Of a DNA stretch of 59,541 nt, positions 6,413 through 14,868 are shown in pieces. The stretch spans positions 1 to 59,541 of the forward strand of contig CAKTOH010000010.1 of assembly GCA_934589705.1 (NCBI GenBank). Direction: 5' to 3'. The DNA is from an uncultured Oscillospiraceae bacterium. GTDB taxonomy: Bacteria; Bacillota; Clostridia; Oscillospirales; Oscillospiraceae. The notes beneath the pieces were generated by a model. It was not told the origin of the DNA. It saw only the letters and a program-made list of their open reading frames with translations, and searched no databases. The translations under genes and the position numbers were made by a program. How positions within the stretch are numbered: the first letter of the stretch is position 1; every line of letters begins with the position of its first letter.

Positions 6413-7674
6413 AGGCTCTCTCCTTTCAGGAAATAGGTGCTGTGCAGCTTGAGGGTCTTTGCGCAGCGCACCACGTCCGCCACGCTGACCCGCTCCACCG
6501 CCTGAAGGTATTCCTCCCGGGTGAAAATCATGCCGCTTAAGGCGGCGGTGCTGTGGAAGCTCTCCACGGCACCGGGGGAATCCAGCACCGCCCGCAGACT
6601 GGAGGCAATGGCCTCCTTGGCGGCGGTCAGCTCCTCTTCCGTAATTTGGCCTTCCTGGCAGGCCGCCAGCTGGTTTCGTATCTCCTGCCGGGTGACGGAT
6701 TCCTTGTCAAAGTCAATGCCCGCGTTGGCAAGCAGGATGCCCTTGGCTCCATAGTAGGTAGAATCGATGGAGTAGCACAGGCTTCTTTTCTCCCGGACGT
6801 TCTGGAAGAGCTTGCTGGTCATGCCCCCGCCCAGCACCACGTTGCACACCTGCATGGCGGGCATTTCCGGATCCCGATTGGTAATGGGCGTGGTAAAGCC
6901 CATGCACAGCTTTCCCTGAGCCACGTCCATGGTCTCCGTATCCTCTCCCCCAGCGCCCGGGGTGAAGCGGGTCTGGGCGGGTAAGTCCATCGGCTCCCGG
7001 GGCAAACCGGCAATCAGGGCTTTCGCCGCCGCCTCCACTTCTTCCTCCGGGGCGCTGCCCACATAGAACAGGGCAATGGGGCTGGTGCGAAGGATTTCCT
7101 CATAATGCCGGGTCAGATCCTCCGGGGTAATGGCCGCCACGTCCTCGGTATCTCCCAGCCGGGGCACGCCGAAGGAATCCCCGGCGCACATGCCGCGCAG
7201 CAGCCGGGTGATGGCGTAGACACGCTTGTCGTTCCGGTCGGACTCAATGGTGGAAATCAGATTTTTCTTTTCGCTTTCCACGAAATCCGGCAAAAAAGCT
7301 CCCGCTTCCTTGGGGGAATCCAGCAGCAGCTCCCGCAGAAATTCCAGCATGGGCCCGAAAACCCGATCCCCGGGCAGGGCAAACCGGTCGTCCATAAAGC
7401 CGCAGTAAAGGCCGGTGGTCTGGTAATCCCCCACCCGGCGCACCAGGGGGCTTACCGCCCCGCCGTAAAGTTCATCCAGCCGCTGGGTCACCGCCCGCAG
7501 GTCGGGACAGCGGTTTGTGCCCCGCAGGAGCACCGCGGGAAGCAGGGCGTTCTTCGCCGCCTCCGCCTTGCGCATGGGACGCACCAGCTGAAAGCTGAAG
7601 CCTCCCTGCTTGAATCGGGTATCCCGGCAGCAGCGCAGGGTCACGCCGGGGGCAATGGTGGTGGTTTGCATCAT
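6409..7674 (-). CDS. yfmF: M16-like non-catalytic subunit, YfmF-type
   Basis: A 421-residue M16-fold protein with no HxxEH motif: the equivalent N-terminal region reads LLPAVLLRGT. It is therefore expected to be the inactive partner of the adjacent YfmH, as in other two-subunit M16 peptidases. Family-typical stretches include LYGGAVSPLVRRVGDYQ and LGGGMTSKLFQNVREKRSLC. Two ATGs occur at 7674 and 7671; the first lies 6 nt after AGGAG and was chosen. It is the first gene of the yfmF-yfmH-lgt operon and diverges from prmA. Confidence 0.88.
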   Translation of the reverse strand: MMQTTTIAPGVTLRCCRDTRFKQGGFSFQLVRPMRKAEAAKNALLPAVLLRGTNRCPDLRAVTQRLDELYGGAVSPLVRRVGDYQTTGLYCGFMDDRFALPGDRVFGPMLEFLRELLLDSPKEAGAFLPDFVESEKKNLISTIESDRNDKRVYAITRLLRGMCAGDSFGVPRLGDTEDVAAITPEDLTRHYEEILRTSPIALFYVGSAPEEEVEAAAKALIAGLPREPMDLPAQTRFTPGAGGEDTETMDVAQGKLCMGFTTPITNRDPEMPAMQVCNVVLGGGMTSKLFQNVREKRSLCYSIDSTYYGAKGILLANAGIDFDKESVTRQEIRNQLAACQEGQITEEELTAAKEAIASSLRAVLDSPGAVESFHSTAALSGMIFTREEYLQAVERVSVADVVRCAKTLKLHSTYFLKGESL

Positions 7675-7778
7675 AGTATTCTCCTGAAAACGCCGAAGAC
7701 CCGGCGATGATTACAGGGTATTATATACCATTTTTTTCAAAATAGGAAGTAGGACACAAAAATTTAAGACTTTTCCGG

Positions 7779-7807
7779 TTGTGTTTTTTCCCCTTCTGCG
7801 ATAGAAT
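7779..7807 (+). promoter_or_regulatory. prmA promoter
   Basis: TTGTGT (7779-7784), 17 bp, TAGAAT (7802-7807), followed by AGGAGG at 7831. The divergent yfmF side shows only a TATAAT-like box (near 7720) without a good -35. Confidence 0.6.
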
Positions 7808-7843
7808 AGAGAGACTGTGCAAAAAATACAAGGAGGATTTCCT

Positions 7844-8788
7844 ATGGCATGGCTGGAAATCACCGTCAATACCGCGTCAAAGGACGTGGAGGACGTGGCC
7901 GCCCGGCTCACCGCCCGGGGCTACGCGGATCTGGTCATTGAAGACCAGGCGGAATTTGAATCCTTTCTGGAGGAAAACCGAGCCTATTGGGACTATATCG
8001 ATGACGAATTTCAGAAAAAGCTGGAGGGTTTAAGCCGGATCAAGCTGTACCTGGAAGACAGCGACGAGGCAGGCCTTGCCCGGCTTCGGGACACGGTTGC
8101 CGAACTGGGACTTGCCCTGGAAGCAAAGCCCCTGCCGGAAACCAACTGGGAGGAAAGCTGGAAGGACAGCTATCCGCCCCAGGAGGTGGGCAAAAATCTG
8201 GTAGTCCTCCCCTACTGGCTGGCAGAGGAGGAAACGGGCAGGAAGAAGATCATCCTCGACCCGGGTCTGACCTTCGGCACCGGTGCTCACCCCTCCACCC
8301 AGATGGTCATGGAGGCCATGGAGCAGCGGGTGCAGCCCGGCTGGCACTGTCTGGATCTGGGCAGCGGCAGCGGGATTCTGTCCATCACCGCCCTGCGCCT
8401 GGGGGCGCAGAGTGCCGTAGGCGTGGACATCGACCCCAAGGCCGAGGACATTGCCCGGGAGAACGCCGCCTACAACGGCTTCGGCTCCCCGGCCTTCACC
8501 GCCCTCACCGGCAACATCACCGAGGACAAGGCGCTGATGGGCAGACTGTCTCAGGAACGCTATGATCTGCTGCTTGTGAACATCGTAGCCGACGTAATCA
8601 TCGGCCTGTCCCCCATTCTCCCGGACTTCATGGGGGAAGATACCCTTCTCATCTGCTCCGGTATTCTGGACAGCCGCCTGGGCGATGTGACCGCCGCTCT
8701 GGAAAAGGCCGGGCTCACCGTCACGGAAATCCGGGCTAAGGAAGAATGGCGGTGCGTGCTGGCAAAGCGGGAAGGAGGCATTTCATGA
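7844..8788 (+). CDS. prmA: Ribosomal protein L11 methyltransferase
   Basis: SAM-dependent enzyme that trimethylates ribosomal protein L11. About 314 residues. An N-terminal substrate-recognition domain comes first. Next is the PrmA motif FGTGAHPSTQMVMEAME, then the SAM-binding motif I LDLGSGSGILSI, the acidic VGVDIDPKA and the catalytic-region motif NIVADVI. ATG 7844 follows AGGAGG by 7 nt; the earlier in-frame ATG at 7817 overlaps the promoter region and lacks a ribosome-binding site. The stop overlaps the next gene's start (ATGA), so the two are co-translated. Confidence 0.95.
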   Translation: MAWLEITVNTASKDVEDVAARLTARGYADLVIEDQAEFESFLEENRAYWDYIDDEFQKKLEGLSRIKLYLEDSDEAGLARLRDTVAELGLALEAKPLPETNWEESWKDSYPPQEVGKNLVVLPYWLAEEETGRKKIILDPGLTFGTGAHPSTQMVMEAMEQRVQPGWHCLDLGSGSGILSITALRLGAQSAVGVDIDPKAEDIARENAAYNGFGSPAFTALTGNITEDKALMGRLSQERYDLLLVNIVADVIIGLSPILPDFMGEDTLLICSGILDSRLGDVTAALEKAGLTVTEIRAKEEWRCVLAKREGGIS

Positions 8789-9834
8789 ACATTCCCTACC
8801 GATATCAGCGGATTCTGCGCCGTCTGGGCATTTTCGGGCTGATTCTGCTGCTGCTTTTTCTCATCGCCTGGGTATGCTGGGTGGTCTGGCTTCAGCGGTA
8901 TGTGGTCTACACCAACGAGGGCGTAAAGCTGGACTTCTCCCAGTCCTCCTATGACATTTCCGGCGTGGAGGCGGCAGCCCCCTCAGACGACGTGAAAATC
9001 TCCATTTTCTACAACGAGGGCGCCGACGCCATCGACACCGCCAAGGAAATGACCCAGCTGGCGGGCTATTACATCACCAACGACATGTGCAAGGAAGATA
9101 TGGACAACGTGATGCTCCAGATCGAGCGTCTGCCCAGCAAGACCCCCGTCATGGTGGAGATGAAGGGTCCCTTCGGCTCCTTCTTCTATAATTCCAAGCT
9201 CAGCGGCGCGGTGATCTCCCAGAGCACGGACATTCCCGCCATGGAAAAGCTTGTGGCGCGGATGAATACCAAGGGCTTCTACAAAATCGCCCGGATCAGC
9301 TCCCTGCGGGATCGCACCTTCGGTGAGGCCAACGTCACCAGCGGTCTTTACATGCTCAGCCGGGCCGGCCTGTGGATGGACACCGGCGGTATGTACTGGC
9401 TGGATCCCACCAGCGCCTCCACCATCACCTGGATTTCCTCGGTGGTGCTGGAGCTAAAGGAAATGGGCTTTGACGAGGTGCTGCTGGACGACTTCCGGTT
9501 CCCGGACTCCGATGCCTACATTTTCTCCGGAGACAAGCCCGCGGCTCTGCAAACCGCCGCCACGAAAATCATGGAGGCCTGCTCTTCCAATAAGTTCGTC
9601 GTCTCCTTCGGGGTCAGCGATCCCACCTTCGCCCTGCCGGACGGCCGGTGCCGGATGTATTTGAGCAATGTGGACGCGGGCAGCGTGGCCGCCACCTATG
9701 CCAAGGTCACGGTCTCCGATCCGGAAATCCGGGTGGTGTTCCTGTCCGAGTCCGGCGACACCCGCTACGACAAGTACAGCGTTATCCGTTCCCTGAATGT
9801 AGCCGAAGAAGTAGAAAACCGGAAGGCTGAATAA
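8785..9834 (+). CDS. Membrane-anchored putative glycoside hydrolase (DUF4015)
   Basis: About 349 residues. A short basic N-terminus is followed by one strong membrane segment (FGLILLLLFLIAWVCWVVWL, about residues 16-35), so the domain should face outward. The rest resembles the DUF4015/putative glycosyl hydrolase family, a TIM-barrel related to GH13. LSRAGLWMDTGGMYWLDP and then GFDEVLLDDFRFPD (about 230-243) match the family barrel core with its acidic pair. Substrate unknown; a surface or cell-wall polysaccharide is plausible. It starts inside the prmA stop (ATGA), an odd pairing of cell-surface and ribosome genes that may only reflect shared transcription. Confidence 0.75.
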   Translation: MNIPYRYQRILRRLGIFGLILLLLFLIAWVCWVVWLQRYVVYTNEGVKLDFSQSSYDISGVEAAAPSDDVKISIFYNEGADAIDTAKEMTQLAGYYITNDMCKEDMDNVMLQIERLPSKTPVMVEMKGPFGSFFYNSKLSGAVISQSTDIPAMEKLVARMNTKGFYKIARISSLRDRTFGEANVTSGLYMLSRAGLWMDTGGMYWLDPTSASTITWISSVVLELKEMGFDEVLLDDFRFPDSDAYIFSGDKPAALQTAATKIMEACSSNKFVVSFGVSDPTFALPDGRCRMYLSNVDAGSVAATYAKVTVSDPEIRVVFLSESGDTRYDKYSVIRSLNVAEEVENRKAE

Positions 9835-10217
9835 CGGCGGGTCGCCACTGACAGTGCGTGCGCACCGAAATAGAGGGTGTCATTGCGAACCAGTGTCGCA
9901 ACACTGGTGTGGCAATCCCCGAAACATTCCGAGAACCAATTAAGAACCCGTAGGGGCGGCCAATGGCCGCCCAAGGCTCCCCTTGCTGACCAAGGGGAGC
10001 TACCCCAGTGCGCACACTGGGGCTGAGGGGATCAGATCCAATCTATTTTGACAATCCCTCAGTCTCGCGCTTGCGTGAGACGCGCGAGCCAGCTCCCTTT
10101 ACACAAGGGAGCCGGGGGTGCTCCCGCACCAATGCGTTTTTCGCTGACACGCAATCAAAATCGTCCCGAAGGGACACCACCATTATTCACTTTTCACTGT
10201 TCTCTATTCACTAAGAA
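9835..10217. repeat. Gene-free repeat block
   Basis: It holds an R1 single module (9878-9922, hairpin ACCAGTGTCGCAACACTGGT), an R6 palindrome (9953-9972) and an inverted R2 element (9975-10113), with the R2-flanking GGTGCTCCCGCACCA at 10118. No gene is visible. Confidence 0.8.
9975..10113. repeat. R2 element, inverted copy
   Basis: Outer ends are GGCTCCCCTTGCTGACC and ACAAGGGAGCC. The inner variable hairpins are CCCCAGTGCGCACACTGGGG and CTCGCGCTTGCGTGAGACGCGCGAG. The core is GATCAGATCC ... GACAATCCCTCAG. Confidence 0.75.
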
Positions 10218-10253
10218 AACCGCCGCCCGGCCTGAACATTCAGGCCGGGCGGC
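10213..10253 (-). terminator. Terminator of the holB-ricT-ltaS-like operon
   Basis: A 17-bp stem CCGCCGCCCGGCCTGAA with loop of two bases is followed on the minus strand by TTTTCTTAG. It lies 8 nt past the stop codon. Confidence 0.9.
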
Positions 10254-10260
10254 GGCTGCG

Positions 10261-12258
10261 TTATTCGTTGTTCATCAGCTTGGACAGGGTATTGAAATAG
10301 AGCTGATCCTGCACCTTTTTGCAGAAATTGATCTTATTGGAAACCGTGTTCTTGATCCGCTCCACATAGCCCTCGTCCACCGTGACCCCCTCGGCGGGGG
10401 TGAAGGTCTTGGTTTCAGCATCGTAGGTGCCCTTATCCGTCTTCCAGCTGAACTCCGGCCAGAGCACCAGGGGCTCCGCGTCGGAGAACACGTCCCGTCC
10501 CACAAGCAGCCGGGAATCATAGTCCAGGCCGAAGAGGTTGGAAAGGGTAGGCAGGATGTCCAGGCTGTACACCGGGGTCTCCACCTTCAGATTCTTATCC
10601 TCCAGGCAGCCGCTCCAGATGATCAGGCCGGTATTGTCCCGGGTAAACCGATCGATTTCCGAAACCCCGTAGAGCTCGCACAGATAATTTTTGGCGTTCT
10701 TCCAGGTGGCGCTGCGCTCCAGACCGTAGGGGTAGTGATCCGGGCTGATGACAATCACCGTGTCGTCGGCAATCCCCGCCTCCTCCAGCTGCCGGATGAG
10801 CGAAGTCATAGCGTTCTCCAGTTCCAGCTGAGAAGCCAGATAGCACTTCACCGCCTCGGCACCGTCGTAGTCGATGAGGTCGTAATTCTTCCGGGACATG
10901 GCGTTGTCCTTCAGGCTGTAGCCGCAGTGACCGGAAACCGTCATGTAGTAAATGCTGAAGGGCTGCTGGTCGATGTACTGGGGCACGGAAATGTCGATCA
11001 TTTCCAGGTCGCTTTCCGGCCAGACCGGGGTAATTCCCTCCAGACCGCCGTACCGGGCCAGGAACCGGTCATAGCCCAGCTTGGTGTGGGTCTTGTTCCG
11101 GTCGTAGTAGTCCGCGTTGTGGTTGTGATAGGCGACGGAATAGTAGTCAAGCTTTTGCAGCTGATGACCCATGGTCAGGAACAGATCCTGATAGACCGCC
11201 TGCTTCATGCACATGCCCACGTTGGCCGGCACCATGCCAACCACATTGGAAAACTCTCCGGTGGTGGTGCTGCCGCCCCAGGCAGGCTGATAGTAGTCCG
11301 TAAACTGGATGCCCTTGGTAGCCATCCGGTACAGGGTGGGGGTTCTCTCCGGGTCGATGACCTGCTTGGAGAAAGCCTCGGCGGTAATGAGAATCAGGTT
11401 TTTACCCTTGAACATACCGGTGTATTCGTTTTTCAGGCTGGGCTGGACGGTGCTCACATACTGGTGAATGGAAGCAATGTGGCTGTTTTTCTCCGTCTGG
11501 GCAAGCTGGGCAAAGTCAAAGTCCATGACATTGGGCTCGTAGGCCGCAGGCTCCGTTTCTCCGGGCTGGGTCTCCTGCACCGGCGCGCTTTGGGTCGGCG
11601 CGGGAATTTCTGCCACAAAGTCCCCCTGGTTCTCCTGGGAGGCATCCGTGTGAGTGGCGTTCATAATCATGCCCATATTCAGGCCGAAGCACCGCACCGC
11701 GCTGTCAAAATTGTAAGCATCGTTCAGCCGGGAGGCATCGGTTCCGCCTTTGGCCACGGCAAAACCCAGGCAGTAGGCGACCAGAGCCGCAACCAGTGCC
11801 AACCACCGCAGCCGCCAGCCGGTTTCCCGGGGCGCGGCGAACAGGCCATAGCCGATGACCGGCAGGAAAAACAGGAGGATCCTCCAAAGCCCCCGGAACA
11901 CCAGGGACACCACGACCCCGGCAAAATCCGTGGCCACCCCTCCGGCTCCGCCCAGCAGCATTCCCAGCTGCATGAAGGCCATATAGGCATCGTTGCAGAA
12001 GTACTCCACAATGTACAGCACCGTCACCAGAGCCATGACCCCGGTGCACACCCATTTGCCCCAGGTCTTCTGACCCAGGAAGGTAAACACCTGACCGATG
12101 AGGCCGCCGAAGCCCACCGCGAAGAGCACCACCGCGGCAAATCTTCCGAACCGGAAGGACTCCATGGTCCACAGGTGCAGCAGCGCCTCGCAGTAGACAA
12201 CTGTCACCACCGCAAACAGCCAGGCGGGAATGGGAAGCTTTCCCAGGAATTTTTTCAT
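10261..12258 (-). CDS. LtaS-like membrane sulfatase (phosphoglycerol transferase family)
   Basis: A 665-residue alkaline-phosphatase-superfamily membrane protein. About five N-terminal membrane helices (residues 10-170) precede an extracytoplasmic catalytic domain (about 275-600). Catalytic features of the LtaS family are visible: LILITAEAFS (metal-binding Glu), WGGSTTTGEF (nucleophilic Thr), VSGHCGYS and VISPDHYPYG (metal ligands). Such enzymes polymerise glycerol-phosphate from phosphatidylglycerol or decorate glycans with it. The exact product cannot be deduced. The start overlaps the ricT stop by one base (TGATG), so translation is coupled. A linker of about 60 residues (about 205-265) before the catalytic domain is Pro, Thr and Glu rich. 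Confidence 0.88.
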   Translation of the reverse strand: MKKFLGKLPIPAWLFAVVTVVYCEALLHLWTMESFRFGRFAAVVLFAVGFGGLIGQVFTFLGQKTWGKWVCTGVMALVTVLYIVEYFCNDAYMAFMQLGMLLGGAGGVATDFAGVVVSLVFRGLWRILLFFLPVIGYGLFAAPRETGWRLRWLALVAALVAYCLGFAVAKGGTDASRLNDAYNFDSAVRCFGLNMGMIMNATHTDASQENQGDFVAEIPAPTQSAPVQETQPGETEPAAYEPNVMDFDFAQLAQTEKNSHIASIHQYVSTVQPSLKNEYTGMFKGKNLILITAEAFSKQVIDPERTPTLYRMATKGIQFTDYYQPAWGGSTTTGEFSNVVGMVPANVGMCMKQAVYQDLFLTMGHQLQKLDYYSVAYHNHNADYYDRNKTHTKLGYDRFLARYGGLEGITPVWPESDLEMIDISVPQYIDQQPFSIYYMTVSGHCGYSLKDNAMSRKNYDLIDYDGAEAVKCYLASQLELENAMTSLIRQLEEAGIADDTVIVISPDHYPYGLERSATWKNAKNYLCELYGVSEIDRFTRDNTGLIIWSGCLEDKNLKVETPVYSLDILPTLSNLFGLDYDSRLLVGRDVFSDAEPLVLWPEFSWKTDKGTYDAETKTFTPAEGVTVDEGYVERIKNTVSNKINFCKKVQDQLYFNTLSKLMNNE

Positions 12259-13499
12259 CAGTCTTCATTCTCCTTCTGTGCCGGGCCGTTCCCTCTGCCG
12301 CCCCGACGGCGGCGGTAATTGGGACGGCGGCGGGGCTTCCGCTCGCCGGATTCCGGGGCGGCCTCCTCAGCGGGAGCCGTCGGCTTCGGCTGCTGCCGCT
12401 CCTGACGTTCCGGACGCTCCTGACGGGGTGCGTCCTGTCTGCGGCGGCGGCGGTTATTGGGTCTGGGAGCCTCCTGCTGAGCCGCCTCCGGCTGCTCGGC
12501 AGGCTCGTCGGAAACCACCGACTCGGTGCTGTAGCGGAAGCGGATAGGCTCCAGCATCATGGGCTGCTCTGCCTCCTTGGGCTGAGGGGCCCGCTTGCCG
12601 TTGCCGGAAATGGGAGCCAGATCAGCAGGGATAGGCGGGTCATTCTTTCTGGCCTTGCCGCTGCGCAGCACCGCAATGTCTCCATTGGGGAAGACGCTCA
12701 CCGTCTCCGGGTTTTCCTCCATGCGCACCTTCACCCGTTGGCGCAGCAAATCCAGCTCCACCACCGTGCCCCGCCCCTCGGGGGTATCCACGAAGGACTC
12801 CAGCCTGGGGCTGGAGCGGATCAGATCCTCGTAGGCGTCCTGCTCGTATTTCAGGCAGCACATGAGCCGGCCGCAGGTGCCGGAAATTTTGGTGGGATTC
12901 AGGGAAAGATTCTGGGTCTTGGCCATTTTGATGGAAACCGGCTGAAAATCGTCCAGGAAGCTGGCGCAGCAGAAGGGTCTGCCGCAGATGCCCAGGCCGC
13001 CTACCATCTTGGCCTTGTCCCGGACACCGATCTGCCGCAGCTCAATGCGGGTGTGAAACACCGAAGCCAGATTCTTCACCAGCTCCCGGAAATCCACCCG
13101 CTCGTCGGCGGTGAAGTAGAAGAGGATCTTGCTGCCGTCGAAGGCCACCTCCGCCGACACCAGCTGCATATCCAGCCCATGGGCGGCGATCTTGTCCAGG
13201 CACACGTCATAGGCTCGCTTTTCCTTGGCCCGATTGTCCGCGGCGATTTTCTCATCCTGAGCCGTGGCCTTGCGCAGAACTTTGCGCAGAGGCGCCACCA
13301 CGTCCTTCTGGGGGATTTCGTGGTTGCATCCCGCGCAGATGCCGTACTCCGCCCCTCGGGCGGTGTCGATGATCACATGCTCCCCGGTCTGAAAAGTCAG
13401 GCCGTTGGGGTCAAAATAGTAGATTTTCTGTCCGGGGCGGAACTGGATGTCCACGACCTCCACGGTCTGCTCCGGCGAAACCTTCATTTCCTGTTCCAT
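12258..13499 (-). CDS. ricT: PSP1-domain protein RicT (YaaT)
   Basis: About 413 residues. The PSP1 domain (about residues 45-245) carries the conserved cysteine clusters GLGICGRPFCC and GTCGRLMCC. In Bacillus RicT these belong to the Fe-S-containing RicA-RicF-RicT complex, which stimulates RNase Y and affects sporulation and competence. The C-terminal 120 residues are low-complexity, Pro, Gln and Arg rich, ending in repeated RRRR/RRGGRG blocks. That is an unusual basic tail suggesting RNA binding. ATG 13499 follows a short AAAGGAG; the frame is open far upstream but only across holB. Gene order holB-ricT matches Bacillus holB-yaaT. Confidence 0.92.
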   Translation of the reverse strand: MEQEMKVSPEQTVEVVDIQFRPGQKIYYFDPNGLTFQTGEHVIIDTARGAEYGICAGCNHEIPQKDVVAPLRKVLRKATAQDEKIAADNRAKEKRAYDVCLDKIAAHGLDMQLVSAEVAFDGSKILFYFTADERVDFRELVKNLASVFHTRIELRQIGVRDKAKMVGGLGICGRPFCCASFLDDFQPVSIKMAKTQNLSLNPTKISGTCGRLMCCLKYEQDAYEDLIRSSPRLESFVDTPEGRGTVVELDLLRQRVKVRMEENPETVSVFPNGDIAVLRSGKARKNDPPIPADLAPISGNGKRAPQPKEAEQPMMLEPIRFRYSTESVVSDEPAEQPEAAQQEAPRPNNRRRRRQDAPRQERPERQERQQPKPTAPAEEAAPESGERKPRRRPNYRRRRGGRGNGPAQKENED

Positions 13500-13555
13500 A
13501 TTGTCTCCTTTATCGTAAAAAGCCCTGATGCAGCCGGCAGACGCCGGCAATGGCT

Positions 13556-14515
13556 TCAGCGTTTCCGCAATTCCCAGCTCAGCCAGCCGCAGACGGCCGC
13601 CGGGGAAACATTGCTCATGGTATATTCCAGCGCCTTTCTCAGCGCCTGAATGCCGCCGTAAAGCGCAGGCGCCGTCCGCTTCCGGGCAAGCTCCCGAGCC
13701 AAAGGGGAAACCGTATCGGCACCGCTGCGGCTCATCAGCGCGTTTTCCAGCAAATCCAGCCACTGTTTCAGCGTTTCCGCCAGAGCGTCCCGCTTGGATT
13801 TTTCCATGGGGGTCAGCAGCTGGGTCAGACCCAGGGCATCCCCGTCTCCATAAGCCTGGGCAAAGGCCTGGGTCTGAGGACTGACGCCCTCGCCGCTTTC
13901 CAGCAAGGCCTTTGCCTGACCCAGAAAGCCGCCGCTGCGAGAACTCGCCGCGGCGATGTCCTCCCGGGAGGCCTTGGGAAAGTCCTTTTGCAGCCGGGCT
14001 TCCAGAATGTCCGCCGGAAGAGCCTGTAATTTCAGTTCCGTGCACCGGGAGCGGACAGTTGGCAGCAGCTTATCCGGGTTATCCGCAATCAGGATGAACA
14101 CCCCGTAGCTTGGGGGCTCCTCCAACACCTTCAGCAGAGCGTTCTGTCCGGGGATGCCCATGTCCTGGGCCCGGGGGAACTGGTAGATTTTGTAGTCGGA
14201 TTCGTTGGGCTGAACGAACATATCCGCCCGGGCCTGGCGAATCAGCTCCACGGGGACGGTTTTCTTCTCCGGGTCGTCTACCAGAATGTAGTCCGGGTGA
14301 TTGCCGTCCAGAATCTTCCGGCAGGGGGTACAGACGCCGCAGGGCTTGTCCGTGCCCTGACACAGGATGGCCTGAGCCAGAAGCCTTGCCAGGGTGCGCT
14401 TTCCGGAGCCTTCCGGGCCGGTGATCAGATAACAGTGGGAGATATGTCCTTTGCTGAGGCTTTCTGTTAAGTTTTCCTTCAGCCGCCGGTTTCCCAAAAG
14501 CGCATCAAAGCCCAT
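13556..14515 (-). CDS. holB: DNA polymerase III subunit delta'
   Basis: A 319-residue AAA+ clamp-loader subunit. Walker A is GPEGSGKRT (about residues 33-41). It is followed by the zinc-binding cysteines of the clamp-loader family (C...CGVCTPC), the Walker B-equivalent region and LLKVLEEPP, and the sensor 1 motif TVRSRC. The N-terminus FDALLGNRRLKENL is typical. AAGGAGG lies 6 nt before the ATG. It is the first gene of holB-ricT-ltaS-like; the 56-nt gap to ricT contains no terminator. Confidence 0.94.
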   Translation of the reverse strand: MGFDALLGNRRLKENLTESLSKGHISHCYLITGPEGSGKRTLARLLAQAILCQGTDKPCGVCTPCRKILDGNHPDYILVDDPEKKTVPVELIRQARADMFVQPNESDYKIYQFPRAQDMGIPGQNALLKVLEEPPSYGVFILIADNPDKLLPTVRSRCTELKLQALPADILEARLQKDFPKASREDIAAASSRSGGFLGQAKALLESGEGVSPQTQAFAQAYGDGDALGLTQLLTPMEKSKRDALAETLKQWLDLLENALMSRSGADTVSPLARELARKRTAPALYGGIQALRKALEYTMSNVSPAAVCGWLSWELRKR

Positions 14516-14868
14516 ATGCTCCCTCCTTGCCGATTTTTTATTTTATCATAATTTTTTGGAAAATGAAATAGAGAATTCTGATTTTCGTCCGGTTTTGTGC
14601 ATACAAATTCGCCTTAGCATCGCACCGAAATAGAAGTTGTCATTGCGAACCAGTGTCGCAACACTGGTGTGGCAATCCGTTTTTCCTTCGCTCCCCTCCA
14701 ATGGAGGAGCACCGGGCGGCCAATGGCCGCCCCTACGGATTCTTATGAAGGTTTTCTAAACTGGGAAGTATTCTTTGCCCTCATCCGTCTCGCGCTTGCG
14801 GGGGACGCGCGAGCCACCTTCCCCCAAGGGAAGGCAGGGGTTACGTATTGCCTGCCGGGGCTCCCGGC
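14516..14868. repeat. Gene-free block with R1, R6 and R2/R3-like hairpins
   Basis: An AT-rich holB upstream region (14516-14590, with a TATGATAAAAT stretch as possible -10) is followed by R1 (14637-14676), R6 (14713-14732), a hairpin TCTCGCGCTTGCGGGGGACGC of R2 type, and a CCTTCCCCCAAGGGAAGG hairpin about 30 nt from the pyrophosphatase stop. Confidence 0.7.

Noticed and set aside
13500..14045. Upstream extension of ricT to 14045
   Set aside because: It overlaps holB in another frame on the same strand and is low-complexity. ATG 13499 has a ribosome-binding site and matches the family N-terminus.
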